A stretch of DNA of 64,000 nt. Source: Brienomyrus brachyistius. Its lineage: Eukaryota > Chordata > Actinopteri > Osteoglossiformes > Mormyridae. Location of the stretch: the NCBI RefSeq assembly GCF_023856365.1, contig NC_064541.1, forward strand, positions 24,530,214 through 24,594,213, written 5' to 3'. This document shows positions 24,870 to 47,416 of this stretch, in pieces. The notes under the pieces were generated by a model. The model saw only the letters and a program-made list of their open reading frames with translations. It was not told the DNA's origin and ran no database searches. How positions within the stretch are numbered: position 1 is the stretch's first letter; each line of letters starts with the position of its first letter. Both the position numbers and the translations under genes were made by a program.

Positions 24870-25791
24870 CAGTGGTACCTCGGTGCATGAACTTAATTCT
24901 TTCGAGAGATCAGTTCGTGATCCGAAAAGTTTGTGACCTGAATCAATTCTTCCCATTTAAAATAATGTAAATATCAATAAATTCGTTCAAACCTCAGAAA
25001 CACGTTTTTTTTATGTTTTTCTGCAACCAAGAATATAGATTTTAAATAAAATAACCTTCATTATAAACAAATAATGCTAAATCAAACAAAATAGTACAAC
25101 TGAGCAAATGCTTGTTGGTGGGCTGGTCACTCAAAAGACGCCAAAACACGGAAAAGAACCACAAAATATCCCCCAAAAAAAACGAAACAATTAACATTAA
25201 AAGACTGAGTAACAGTTAAAAACAATACAGTATATTTTGAAAATATGTTTTTTATTTTTTTATACTGTCCATTATTTTCATATGCCTAAAGTTTTCATTT
25301 ACATTTCGTAATGCGACATGTTGTATGGTGGTGAACTTCTTTGTTTGTACTGTAAACAAACAATACGCATTTGGCACTGTGTGTGAATGGAGAATATAGC
25401 ACTTAAATAGGAGTTAATTTGTAATAAGTATTGTAATTTTACGTATAGATATGTGACTGTTAAAAACCATGACAAACATGTTTATCAATCACTGAAAGGT
25501 ACCGCTATAACAGAACATTCTCTCAATATTTTTTTTCTTTTTTCAAATATTCGACCTCTTAAGAGATATAGACATACATCTACAACAAGTTTTTTTATAC
25601 ATTCCATAACCGTTATCGGGCATAATGTACACTTCTTTGTGTTTCGGGTGGTTCTTTGGGGCGCTTTTGGGGGATGTTTGTGTGTTCGCAGCCTGAAACA
25701 TGGTTCGTGTACAGGTACAAAAAAAAATAACATCTGGTTCGTAACCCCATTTGTTCGTGAACAGGACTGTTCATATGTCGAGGTACCACTA
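24870..25791. mobile_element. Complete Tigger-like MITE with TA target site
   Basis: The left end CAGTGGTACCTCG and the right end CGAGGTACCACTA are inverted. They are bordered by TA at 24,868-24,869 and 25,792-25,793. A further inverted pair, TTCGTGATCCGAA-like and TTCGTGAACAG-like, lies just inside. The element is 922 bp with no transposase, though frames of 104-121 codons on both strands are incidental. A second copy forms the left edge of the window. Confidence 0.75.
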
Positions 25792-25860
25792 TACTTCAAG
25801 AAAAATTATGTCAAATGAATATTAGGTTAGCCCTTTCTTTCTTGGTGAGAATAAGCCCAC

Positions 25861-26200
25861 TTCCAAAAAAGCTGGGACACTAAAATGTAAAATACAACCA
25901 GAATTCAATGATTTACAAATCATATAAACCCATATTTAATTGAAAATACAATAAAAAACAACATGTCAAACGTTGAAACCAAAAAAATGAATTGTTTTAT
26001 GTCAAATATATGCTCAATTTGAATTTGATTCCAACAACACGTTTCAAAAAAGTTGGGACAGAGGCATGCTTACTCGTACCACTGTTTTGCATCACCTCTT
26101 CTTAGTAAACGTTTGGGAAATGAGGAGACCAGATTTGAAAGTGAAATGTTGCCCCATTCTTGAATGATATAGGATTTCAACTAGAGCTAGGGGTTATGAC
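25861..26200 (+). mobile_element. DNA-transposon-like repeat (AAAAAAGTTGGGAC family)
   Basis: Contains CCAAAAAAGCTGGGACACTA, AATGATTTACAAATCATATA, AACATGTCAAACGTTGAAAC and CAAAAAAGTTGGGACAGAGG. These are blocks of a very abundant fish repeat that I cannot name with certainty. A related copy in the other orientation lies at about 39,100-39,362. Confidence 0.6.
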
Positions 26201-27454
26201 CAAAAATTTATATCATGGTATTTTCAAAGTTATATCGGTTTTACGGTATACGATGGTATATTTTTAAAAGTATGACTGGCCGTTTACCACATTTTTCAGG
26301 ATTATACAAGACACATTTTTGTTTTACGTTTTTGCATTGTTCCCACATTAACTATATTATTTTATTATCAGCCATTGCGCCTATCCGCTACCTTATTAAC
26401 AGCATACACCTAATGTTTTCGTTGGCTAACTGCTTATAGATAAAGGGCTAATGTTAAGGTGTGCGCCGGCCAAGTTAACATTTTTGATAAATGTTTAATA
26501 GTTCAGTGTATTAAAAGAGCTTTAAAATTTCTCAGAAAGACCGGGATGTCGGTCTTTAAGATGCTTCGCCAGGTTTGACGTGCTACTTGACTTCGTCGCT
26601 ACTTCACTTTGTAGCACTGTTTGCATAGAAGCTTATCGACAATCCTTAATCAAAGGAGAATTACATGCAGGACATACAGTAACTAAAACATGTAGGTTAG
26701 CTTGTATGTACATATACTTTGTATAAATGACTGTTGCACCATTTCTAACAGGGGTGATTGTATAGAGTACAAGCTAACCTTATTAATGCAATTGTCCCAT
26801 TCACGTTTCCATATTCTCATTATATATCAACCCAGCAAATAAAAGATCTGCACTTGTGGGTAATCACAGAACTTCAAAAATTTGGAACATACATAATTCA
26901 AATGAACGTTTATAAATTTGTATGTAGGTAAAGGGAGAATGACATATGTCATTATGAGAATGACAAGTAATGAGAGCCATACGGGAAGGAGAGGAGTACA
27001 TCATGGACACAAACAGACAAGTGTTTCTTGGATACACAGATGTCGACAGACTAGCAAACTGCCCTGCTTATGTACTATATTCACCAGAAACACATAAAAT
27101 GAGGTTTTTATTCAGGTTCTACTATTCCACTACAAAAAGGAGCAGAAGTTTGGGATTTAAATTTGTCGTTTTGTTTTGTAAGCATTTTGCCCTTAAGAGT
27201 AAATTTTTAAAACAGAATGTTTTGCATAGTTTGCATAGTTACATGTTTTGACCATAGGAATACGGCACCTGTTGCACAATTTAAGGCATGGCCTTTGTCT
27301 GTGATCCCAAGAACGTTTATTTCCATTTCTCTGCAACCATCTCAACACTGCACAAAGTTAAGCAGCAGACATATATACCACAATAAACTGAAAGATAAAA
27401 TTAAAGTACACAGTACAAAGTACAAAAGGACACATGAAACAAAAGGGTTCTTTT

Positions 27455-27600
27455 ACGGAAGAGGATTAGGGCCACCATGAAAATATTATTTGAATTCTGA
27501 CTTTAATCTTAGAATTCTTTTTTTCTAAAGTCAGAATTCTGAGATTAAAATCAGAATTCTAATAATATTTTCATGATGGCCCTAATCCTCTTCCGCAGGT
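27455..27600. mobile_element. Hairpin (fold-back) MITE, ~145 bp
   Basis: A near-perfect palindrome. The left arm includes GGAAGAGGATTAGGGCCACC and ATGAAAATATTATT. The right arm includes AATAATATTTTCATGATGGC and CCTAATCCTCTTCC. The two inner GAATTCTGA blocks mirror each other around a short T-rich loop at about 27,518-27,525. A transcript through it would fold into a long hairpin. Confidence 0.7.
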
Positions 27601-27604
27601 TTTG

Positions 27605-29810
27605 AATCTGCTCTGTAAAAAAAAAAAAAAACCTGGGGAGAAGGGTGTGGGAGGGGGGAGAGACTTCAGAAATTCACCCTCAAGTTATTCTCTCCAAAAC
27701 GTCTCCAGTGTGTCACAATTGGTTTATATACCAAGAACATTACAGGGTATTTTATCACCAGAAAAACTGTCGATTAAAAAAGATGATCCAGTAAAGTGCA
27801 TTTGAAAGGCATCACATACAAATGAGTCAACATCAAACATCTAAAAGCATCTACTGAAAAGAAATGCAAATTAATACTATAAAGGGCATTAATAAACAAC
27901 TTGGTACTGCTAAGTCTATGAACCTTATGAACAAAATGTATTCAAAATAATTTATAAAACAAATATTAAAAATTAACTTTCTCGACTTTAACGGGCCGAT
28001 GGGAAGTCACGGTAATGGTTTCAGAGCAAATATGCAATAAACCCATAGTAGATGAGTACATCATTGTAACGAGAAATATTATTTTTCATTAGCAAAAGAA
28101 GAAAAAATTAATGACTTGTAAAAATATAATGATTGAATAAAGTTCGCGTGCCCGCCCCAAAGTCCAAGAGAATGAAAGCATGAGCAGGCTAGCATGCTGC
28201 TTGATGTGATCCAAAGTTTGCTTGGATGCTAATTGTTTTACTGCTTCTTTCAACATACCTCAAGCTTTTAAACAAAAAAAGGCATTTATATAAATTACTA
28301 AAAGAGTTGATTTCACGTCCCAAATAGGCCATACTCTACTTGCCATAACTAAACAGCAAATAAACTAGTTGGCGACAGAACTGGTAGCTAAATTCAGTTT
28401 ACCGATTATTACACTAACAATCCACGTAGCTTCACAAAAAATGCAAAGCTTCATGAAACAACCTAACCATTAGGCATATGCGTTTTAATTTAAATGAGGT
28501 AGCAACACGCACAATGAGTCACTCATACTTAAAAACTGTACGAATAGAAATGTTAAAAACAGCTGAACGTTTAAAGATGAAGGAAACTGGTTCAGCATTT
28601 ACCAAAAATACCAAGAAAAACACTTACGTTGGTACGCAAACACAACATCATGTGAATGTGAAATACTCGTCTTACGTTTCTTCTTGTTCCCGTGGTCAGT
28701 TACCTTTCAATGTTGTGTAGCTATCGCCTTTTCAGTTTCTATTTCGTACCTTCATGTATGGATTTATTCGTCAGTCGATAAAGTTCAGTCAAAGCCCATT
28801 GCTGCTACAGGAAGTGATGTACTGTAAAATTACCACCAAGTAATTATGCAGTCGCAGAGTATTTTTTTCCTCATTTCTGAAATTCTCCTCCCTCTTCCTC
28901 TGTTTCTCCCACCCTGCTAGCGTAGGGTTGACCTATTATGTCGTCATGTTTCAGTTTAGCTTAGAACGAGCACGAAAAACACGAAAGCACAAATAATGGG
29001 AAGTTTTTTATATTGTTTCCATTATCACAGCGGAAGGTGGTTACCATTGTAACCTTGTACCTCACAGGTTGAATACTCGAGTTCCGCCAGCGTTTCTGCG
29101 TATTATTTTAAGCGCACTTCGCTTTTCTTCCGCAGTTAAAAAACCAAAACACTGAGGTTTAGGTTAAATGGCGTCTTTAGCCCTCAGTGTGCACCCTGCG
29201 CCTGGCTGGCATTGCGTACAGGGTGTTCCCCTGCTTCCCAGCGACCTTGTACAAGAAAAATGGTTATGGATTATTATTGTTCGTTATACAATATTAGGGA
29301 TGAACACACACAACGCAGGAATCACAAATTATTAAAGAAACTAGTATCGCCATATAAGAATTTTTTGTATAAAAATGTTGTATGCAGGCCACTTTGATAG
29401 CGGCGAATTCAAACGAACTTGTGCTTTTTCAGGCTGTGATTTTATCGTTAATATAATTTCGCACACTTAAGATTTCATGTGAATGACAGTGCATCAGGGT
29501 ATAACGTAATTTGAATGGATTAACTTTACCGAAATCAGGGTGGAGCAGACTAATTTAAATACTACCATATTCACAAATGCTATATAATTACCTGTTTATT
29601 GTTTATAGGTCTTAAATATAATGCTGAAAGAATGCATATATATCAACTTACATACTAAAACAATGTAATTAACAGCGGATTATGCCTTACAGATCTGCAT
29701 TGCCTTTTTATACAATGCATGTCTAATCCATGCCTTAAAATATGAATGCTAAATTTACATAAGAGCAGACATTCCAAGATATACGGAACCTGATCCCGTT
29801 ATATTGTTGT
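27605..29810. other. Intergenic, no gene seen
   Basis: The region contains open frames of 60-80 codons without similarity. The somewhat pyrimidine-rich stretch at 28,880-28,920 and the GC-richer stretch at 29,180-29,250 could be regulatory, but nothing specific supports that. Confidence 0.35.
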
Positions 29811-29813
29811 CTT

Positions 29814-29815
29814 TT

Positions 29816-29866
<51 letters not shown>

Positions 29867-29890
29867 TACACACACACATACACATATATA
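29814..29890. repeat. (CA)n(TA)n compound microsatellite
   Basis: Alternating CA and TA dinucleotide runs over about 75 bp. Confidence 0.9.
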
Positions 29891-30636
29891 CCACCATGTA
29901 TGTCTCTTGCATGGGTATACATTATTCAGCTTATTTTTCTCCTCCAGTAAAGCCACTGGCAAAGTTTTTGTCCACATTTAGTAGTAAAATTTTACTCCCC
30001 CTTCTGGCAATCAGTAGTATGACTTTGATGTCTTTCAGACGTGGTACCAGGCAATCAGCCACGAAAGATCACGGAACCCGTTTCATATAGGGTATCTACT
30101 CAGCCCCACAGGAAAAGAGACATTTCTCCAGTTACAGATTCTGTCCACATTTACCACTAATGTACTTTTATGTTTTCATACATTGACTACTGCGGTCATC
30201 TATAACATCCAATTACTAATTCCTTTTCAAACAAATTCCAAGGTAAGAAGTAGACCATGAACATGTAAATACCATTAGTAAAATCTAAGCAAATATCACA
30301 GTTCCTTTGGTTGGCATTTTTTCCCCACAATTCCCCCATAATCTATATGAACCATATTGAAACCACACAATTGTCACAATTCTAAAATGTCAAAATGTAA
30401 GGTTTTACAGACACCCATAAATAGTTCTGTGTACTGGAAATGTTTCTACAGACAGGCTTGTAATGAACCACATACAGTTATGGGACAAGAAAGTTTCTTA
30501 GAGTACACATAGTCTACAAAAACATACAATCCTCCAGAGAGCATGAATGACTGGAAGTCTATTCAGGTATCACAAAACCTTCGATTAAAAAAAAAAAAAG
30601 AGAGACAGAAGGAAGCCATAGTGTATCACAGCAACA

Positions 30637-30648
30637 TTTATTTTTATT
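30637..30648 (-). terminator. Two abutting AATAAA signals just after psmc4 stop
   Basis: On the minus strand AATAAA occurs at 30,648-30,643 and again at 30,642-30,637, only 11-22 nt after the TAG stop. If used, the psmc4 3' UTR is some 30-50 nt. Confidence 0.6.
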
Positions 30649-30658
30649 CCTTTCCCAT

Positions 30659-40573
<9,915 letters not shown>

Positions 40574-40600
40574 AGTGGTTTGTGTCGCGAGCAAGTCGTT

Positions 40601-40610
40601 TGCGCATGCG
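40601..40610. promoter_or_regulatory. NRF1 (nuclear respiratory factor)-like motif upstream of psmc4
   Basis: Palindromic TGCGCATGCG lies 28 bp upstream of the psmc4 start codon. It matches the core of the nuclear respiratory factor 1 site common in TATA-less housekeeping promoters. This is a motif match only. It is distinct from the NFE2L1 antioxidant-type elements known for proteasome genes, which I did not find. Confidence 0.45.
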
Positions 40611-40624
40611 TTAATATGGGGCAA

Positions 40625-41960
40625 TTCGGATATTACGAATTACATTACATAGAGATTGTAGGAAATGTAGTATTTCACGATCATTGTAGTTCTGGATAGG
40701 TACGTCATATGATGGTATGTCAGCTAAATTTCTATGCGACGAAAACGATTTCGACACTTCGTGAGGAATGATGGTGTTTTTATCTGTAATATTCTCAGCG
40801 CATGCTGATTCGGCTAGACAAGGCGTATTCGCATGGTTTCGGTTTTATGTGACTGCGAAAGTAGCATAGACCTTACCACGTGCTCAACAGCTAGATTTTT
40901 GTCGGCCGCCTTAGCGAAAAACACTTTTAAAAGAGTCGACGGGAAGCATTTAGTCATTATTGTGCAGAATGCGTAGATCCCTGCTATTGGTGTCTGATCA
41001 ATAAAATATTTGTATTGGGTAATGGATTTGATTATTAAATCTCCGAAATAACACTTTATAGATCGAGAAACTGACAGGTACATTAATTCTATATTCTTTA
41101 TCTTTTCCACTTATCCCGTTCAAGTGTCCAGTTGACAACGCAGCTGACCAAAACCTTAGACCAGTGGTCTCCAACCTTTTTTACGGAGAGCTATTTTACA
41201 AAGAAAATAAATCGGTGGGCTTCCGAATTGTGACATGTTTAGAGAGTATATTTTGCTGATCTGTAGGGTCCCCCTCGGTATAATTTGCCGACCGAATGTG
41301 GAGGGGACCTCATCAACATATTTTGTCGCAGTCGACTATGAGCTCGACCGGACGATCGTTCACAAGATGGCTACTGCAGCCATTTCGGGTAGAAGCCTGG
41401 TGTCTAGACGGTTGCTCACTAACGCCGCCCCATAATAAGGAGCTGGAAATCACAAAAGAAATCTTTTTCCACTTTGTGGATTACTGGGTCTTAAGGGGCA
41501 AGCAGATATGAAAATAAGAAATGTGTTAAATAGTTTTAATACTTGATTGATATATTATGTTAGTAGACTCGTGGGTTCCTTTACTGTGACTCACAGACTG
41601 CGATTTATTATAGTTGATATCTGGCATATTTAATTAATAAAATATATGAAAATATTTGTGATTAATGGAACACTACATGTTTCAAATGACTAACTGCTTC
41701 ACCCATCTGGCCTGCATGTATGAGACGGATGTTTACAGATTCAAGTGACCTTGTTGACATGTATAAAAAGCCCCTTAGTCCAAATCCTAAACATCAAGGT
41801 TGTAGAAACTAGAGTAAAGAGTGAAATACAGCTGCAGAAATTAAGGCTGCGGTGGCGTCCACACGTAAACTTTCCAGGTCAGCAGCACTCTTTAGCCGAG
41901 AGACACCCAGCTGCAGGAGGAGCCTGAGAGCGCCCTCTGTAAGCACCCAGGCACTAAACG
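40625..41960. other. psmc4 upstream region, no second gene recognised
   Basis: The CpG content is somewhat higher near 40,560-40,620, as expected of a housekeeping promoter. At 41,162 a CAGTGGTCTCCAACCTTTTT stretch looks like one end of a hAT-type MITE, but no matching second end was found. Confidence 0.4.
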
Positions 41961-41964
41961 TTTT

Positions 41965-42126
41965 TAATTGAGTTCTTTTCCCTAAAACTTATTCACAAAG
42001 TGGCTGAGAACAACTTTTAGTTAGGAAAAGAGCCAACTCCTAATGTAAGACTCCACCGGTGTGCTGACGTCAGTTCTCATGCACGAGCTTGCCTGCAATA
42101 ACTACGAGGATTGATTTATGAGAGGC

Positions 42127-42133
<7 letters not shown>
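41965..42133 (+). mobile_element. Fragment of the Harbinger-like element also at 48.7-50.4 kb
   Basis: CCTAAAACTTATTCACAAAG, TGGCTGAGAACAACTTTTAG, GGAAAAGAGCCAACTCCTA and TTCTCATGCACGAGCTTGCC match the reverse complement of 50,130-50,325 over about 170 bp. A (TA)n run follows at its right edge. Confidence 0.6.

Positions 42134-42173
<40 letters not shown>
42130..42173. repeat. (TA)n microsatellite
   Basis: About 22 uninterrupted TA units. Confidence 0.9.
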
Positions 42174-42175
<2 letters not shown>

Positions 42176-43206
42176 CACGAGAGGCACCAGTACTTGCGCT
42201 GAGTACTATGCACTAATGCACTAGTTTTGAAAGGGTAGTATTACTTTGGGCTCTGTTTCCCCTGTCGTTATTTGTGATGTCGCCATTCTGATTCCATATG
42301 ATCATGAAGAGAAATTTAGCAATACATTTCTTTCATTATCGAGTTTCTCTGGCACAAGGTGTATTTTTTTCCAACCAGCGTGTATGATTTTTTTGTTTAA
42401 TTTCCTGGGCCGAGTTTAGATATGTGAAGTGATGCTTAGTTGATGTTTCTTCTCTTCCACATATACTTTGGTAGTTTAAGTCTTTGTTGATTAACTGTTA
42501 TCTTTATTCAAGTAGACTCACCTCTTTAATGTGTATTTTTCATAAACTTTATATATAACTTAAATGTAGCATGACTTACATTGTATAATTAAACCATTTC
42601 TTTTTACCCTATCTAACATTTTGATGCATCGATTTTTCTGCATACCCAGTGCAGTGCTGCAGTAGGCCTGGAGCACTTTTTTCTGCATGTATGAACCAAC
42701 AGTTTTTACAAGCACAGAAACACTCTGTAGTCTCATCACAAACATGCTAGACAGTAAATAGTGAAAACATCAAGGCCACTTCCATCCGCAACCTGAACAA
42801 CTGGGTCAGGAAAACTGTGGAGCCTATGTTGATCTGACACAATATACCTATTCCTTGACATTTTCAAGAGGAATTTAAGTGTTGACTATTATGTGAGTTG
42901 GCCAAGGGCAGGTCTGGACTGGAATTAAAAGTTCCCCCTGGACTTCTCCCTACAGCCCCATGGTAATTTTTCTGGTTGGGGGCAGGATTTTCCCACTACA
43001 AATTGTACCCACCAGGAAATGACCATTATGCCAGGTGGCCAGTCTAGCCTCAATTAAGGGTGTCATACTCCATCATAAAGCACAAGATCAATGGATGAAT
43101 GGTAAACCAGTTCCTTCAACCTCACAGCCTATAAAGATAGCAATATCTTGTGTTTCAAGAGCATAATGGTGTGAATATATAAAAAAAGTCAACGAAGAGA
43201 AGCGTG

Positions 43207-44784
43207 CTAGATATCATCCATCCATTCATTATCTCCCGCTTGATCCGAGGTCGGGTCGAAGGGGCAGCAGTCTCGGCAGGGAAACCCAGACTTCCCTCTC
43301 CCTAGCCACTTCATCCTGCTCCTCCGGGGGAATCCCAAAGCGTTCCCAGGCCAGTCCTTCCAGTGTGTCCTGGGTCTTCCCCCAGGGGCCTCCTCCCAGC
43401 GGGACATGCCCGGAACACCTCACCAGGGAGGCATCCAGGAAGCATCCTAATCAGATGCCCGAGCCACCTCATCTGGCTCCTTTCAATGCGGAGGAGCAGC
43501 GGCTCTACTCTAAGTCCCTCCTGAATGACCGAGCTCCTCACCCAATCTCTAAGGCAGAGCCCAGCCACCCTGCAGAGGAAACTCATTTCGGCCGCTTGCA
43601 CTCGCAATCTCGTTCTTTCGGTCACTACCCACAGGTTGTGACCATAGGTGAGCGTAGGAGCGTAGATCGACTGGTAAAACCCTGCAGGGAGTATAGAGCT
43701 GGTCCACTGTTCCACTCCAGAGATAGGGGAGTCCACACCCAAGTCCCCATACTCTGCTTCCACGTTGGAAGGCGTGTCAATGGGATTGAGGAGGTCTTCG
43801 AAGTACTCCATCTAACGACCCAAAACGTCCTGAGTTGAGGTCAGCAGCACTCCATCCCCACCATAAACAGTGTTGGTGTTGCACTGCTTTCGCGCCGTCC
43901 GGAAGTTGTTCTCCATGGCCTCGGCAAATTCCTCCCACACTCGAGTTTTTGTCTCAGCAACCGCTGAAGCAGCATCCCGCTTGGCCTGCCGGTAGCTGTC
44001 AGCTGCCTCTGGAGTCCCACAGGCTAAAAAGGCCTGATAGGACTCCTTCTTCAGCTTGACTGCATCCCTCACCACTGGTGTCCACCAGCGGCTTGGGGAT
44101 TGCTGCCGCAACAGGCACCGGCCACCTTACGGCCACATCTTCGGTCAACCGCCTCCACGATGGCGGCGCGGAACATGGTCCATTCGGACTGAATTTCCCC
44201 CACCTCCCCCAGGATATGGGGGAAGTTCTGCAGGAGGAAGGAGTTGAAACTCCTCCTGATAGGGGATTCCTGCAAGATGTTCCAAGCAGACCCTCACTAT
44301 ATGCTTGGGCCTGCCAGGCCTGGCCGGCTTCCTCCCCCACCAGCGGAGCCAACCCACCACCAGGTAGTGATCAGTTGACAGCTCCGCCCCTCCCTTCACC
44401 CGAGTGTCCAAGTGCACATATGGACACCCTTATGCCTGAATATGGTGTTCATTATGAACAATCCGTGATGAGCACAGAAGTCCAATAACAAGCACCGCTC
44501 AGGTTCAGATTGGGGACGCGTTCCTCCCAATCACGCCACTCCAGGTCTCACTGTCATTGCCTATGTGAGCATTGAAGTCCACCAGTAGAACAAGAGAGTC
44601 CCCAGGAGGAGCGCTCTCCAATACTTCTTCCATGTACTCCAGATAGGATGCGTATTCTGAACTGCCGCTTGGCACATAAGTGCAAACAACAGTCAGGACC
44701 TGTCCCCTCACCCAAAGGCAAAGGGAGGCTACCCTCTCTTCCACTGCGGTAAACCCCAGTGTACAGGCTTTTGTAACAAGTCAT
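43207..44784 (-). pseudogene. LINE with endonuclease and C-terminus joined, RT deleted
   Basis: On the minus strand, from 44,784 down, there is an APE-type endonuclease stretch (TVVCTYVPSG, EVLESAPPGDSLVLLVDFNA, HIGND). Then come linker blocks (RRSFNSFLLQNF, RWWTPVVRDAVKLKKESYQA, SAVAETKTRVWEEFAEAMEN) and MEYFEDLLNP. Directly after, the C-terminal part follows (YQSIYAPTLTYGHNLWVVTE, RVRxSVIQEG-like, IERSQMRWLGHLIRM, GEVFRACPAGRRP). The polymerase core, with palm motifs and the YxDD box, is missing between 43,700 and 43,800. Several frameshifts also occur. The family is a common fish non-LTR element. Antisense frames across it are shadows. Confidence 0.8.
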
Positions 44785-44999
44785 AATTAAAACTGAATTA
44801 CAAGAAGTTACAATTGCATTCCTGAAACTGCATTTTCAGATGCTTAGAGTTTTATTTCTGTTATCAACAATTGGCATTTTGACTAGTTAAAATTGATTTT
44901 CTAATATCAGATATTGGGTTAAAAAATAGTAAGGACTGGTCCCCATGGAATGACTTTCTATATGCTTTCCCCAACCTGCTCTCCATAGGTGAGAACAAG

Positions 45000-45125
45000 C
45001 TGGTCACAAAGGGCAGCCCTTTTGTGGCACCTAGAAAGCTAGGGGCCTTACTTAAGCACCCACAGAAGGCTATAGCTGGGCTTGAACCAGAACCCTTCCA
45101 AACAGAGGTACTTAGCTAAGACACA
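45000..45125 (-). mobile_element. SINE-like fragment, minus orientation
   Basis: On the minus strand it starts near TGTGTCTTAGCTAAGTACCT, with a B-box-like AGGGTTCTGGTTCAAGCCC. The fit to a tRNA promoter is moderate. Confidence 0.4.
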
Positions 45126-45680
45126 TGCTAGTTACAGTTGAGTTTATGATATCAATTATATGCATTTTAACTAAAGCTGATTTCTGATATCAGAAATACA
45201 GATTATAATCAGACTTGCTAATTTCTAGCAAGAATTTTCACTAGTTAGAACTGATTTTGTGATAGGCTATAGAAATTAATTAAAACCAAAATGGCTTGCC
45301 ATACATTAATTGCTATTTCATTGCTTTGCTGACACGTTTATACAAAGCACATTACAATTTCCCTGATTTTGGCCTTGTGCCCTATGCTGCTTATGAAAGG
45401 CTTCAGGTCCTCTGTAACCTTGATTGTGATAAGCTCTTATAAGATGAATGCATATAATATTTTGTTTAAGAAGAGTCAATTTACAAGTTGTTCATCCAAA
45501 ATGTGCAATCATTTTTTTGAAGTGGGACTGGTATTACATGCTGATTTCCGTTATGAAACTGATACTTGCATTATAGAACTGAATCTAAAGACTAACGGAA
45601 ATTGTGCGTCATCCTGTGTGGCAAATATGTTGGTTGACATTTTCCTCGTCTACAAAGAATGTAATGACTGTTTATGAGAA

Positions 45681-47416
45681 ATGACAAAACTGACAATGTT
45701 GTCTCCTTATCAAAGTGTTTTAGATCTATGGCTTATCTGCTTTGTGTTGTTCTACTTGCATCAAGGTGAGAATCAATTATTTGTTTTGCCTTGTCTTGAT
45801 TTTTAGTAGAAATGTCTATTTATACTAAGATTGCAAGGAACCTGACATAAATAATTTTAAAGCAAATGAAATATTTCAAATTAACAGAGAATGGAATGGT
45901 TTTGTTATGGAAATGATTCGTTTGGAAAGAATTCAGTTGGACTGAATTGATCAATAGGTATTCAAGTTAGATTTCGTCTTTTGCTCAGGATGTTCCACCC
46001 TGGTGTCTGTGACTGAGAATCCCAGCATTATTGTCTCACAACTGGATGGTAATGTCACTTTGAATTGCCAGTTTTTCCACACTTCTGACGAGGTTATCAC
46101 GGGACCCATTCTGTATTGGTATTATGGAGCAGATGTGTTTATTTACCCTAAAATCTCACCACAGTACCAGAATCGGGTGGTGGTTCTGAATCTTGACTTG
46201 AACTACAGAAACAGTTCCATCATTTTGCTCAGAGTTCAGTGGGAGGACAGCAAAAAGTACCACTGCATGGTGTCCTATGAGAGAGCAGGCAGGGGTGCCA
46301 GGACCAGAGGACAGGGAGTCATGCTTCAAGTTCATGGTAACTTCAATTGCCCTATGGCTTGGTTTTTTGTGTCTATTCATAATGGCAGATGGCTAAATAT
46401 TTGCAGCAATAAGTACAGCAACCTTTTTCACAGTTTTTGATATCAGAATTATTTTGAGGGGAATGTTACTTTTCTGGGCTTCTGAACAAAGCAGAACCAT
46501 TAGTGGCACTTTTAAAATTTTACCTTTTTCCCAGTATAAACATATACAGGCTATGTGTGACAATGCAATGTTGAATCAAATAAGGCTGCTGGAAAGCAAG
46601 TAACAGTATGACAGTACAATCATATTATTAATTATAGTATAATCATATGTGCCCAATATTATAATGTGCATGGACATTGGACTTACTGTGTTTTTTTCTA
46701 ATATTGAGATACACTGTATATAGAACAGTAACTTTGTGTATTTATTTGTATTCCAGGACCCATGACCTTTAACATTTCTGATGAGTTAGAACGCAAACTG
46801 CAGTGCAACATCAAAGTGTCTGAAAACTCCAATTTATACCTCACCGTGTTCCGTGATGGGAAGGAAGTGGCCCGAAGCCAAAATGACCCCAGTAACCACC
46901 ACACAGGACTGTCAGCACTCATTCCATTTGAAAATGGCAGGGAATACGAATGTCAGCTCAACTTGGGCTCCACTGTTGTTCTGACCCGGTCATTCATGTT
47001 GCAGAGTGAGTTCACTTATTGACTGCAGTGTAATTCAGTACTTGTGAAAGCTGTTGGCTCAAGCCCTGTAGACACTAAACTTTCACTTCTGCAGGACGTT
47101 AGCCATAGCTGTACAAAAATGCTAATCATTTTAGATAAATGCCACAGTTATATAACTAGTATTCTGATCTGTAAATGTATTGGCATAGTCTTTGTTGAGT
47201 GTATTCCCCATTGTTAAAGCACCCACTTTTAATGAAGCCCACAGCTAATGGAGCTATTTTCACCCAACTTCCTTTCTAGAACCCCATGCACAAGACCTTC
47301 CAGAACCAGTCTTCTTGTATGCCATCATTCTTCTGATTCCCCTCAGTGTCCTCCTCGTTTTTCTTGTGATTCTTCTCATCCACAAAATATGCTGTAAAGG
47401 CTCTGGATCCCCATGA
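45681..47416 (+). CDS. Two-Ig-domain type I membrane protein, unrecognised (4 exons)
   Basis: Exons: 45,681-45,765; 45,989-46,336; 46,757-47,005; 47,280-47,416. Every intron is GT-AG and in phase 1, the classical layout of one exon per Ig domain. They join to 819 nt, 272 aa. Exon 1 is a signal peptide (core [11 protein letters not shown]). A stop lies just upstream of the ATG at 45,681, and a second in-frame ATG at 45,696 is equally possible. Exon 2 is a V-type domain: [31 protein letters not shown]. Exon 3 is a second, shorter Ig-like domain (LQCNI ... YECQL) without an obvious core Trp. Exon 4 gives a membrane span ([20 protein letters not shown] and on) and a tail of about 11 residues, [11 protein letters not shown], with no signalling motif. 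N-glycosylation sites: NVT, NSS, NIS. The last codons and stop lie in a retroelement tail. I do not recognise the family; an immune or adhesion receptor is inference. A GT at 47,394 might allow other C-termini. Confidence 0.75.

Noticed and set aside
25453..25818. Overlapping frames of 104-121 codons inside the Tigger-like MITE
   Set aside because: They span a non-coding terminal region, occur on both strands and lack transposase motifs.
40574..40624. 17-residue N-terminal extension of psmc4
   Set aside because: Open by chance upstream of the ATG; the family starts MEE, matching the ATG at 40,573.
43365..44488. Plus-strand frames of 136-157 codons
   Set aside because: Antisense shadows of the minus-strand LINE.
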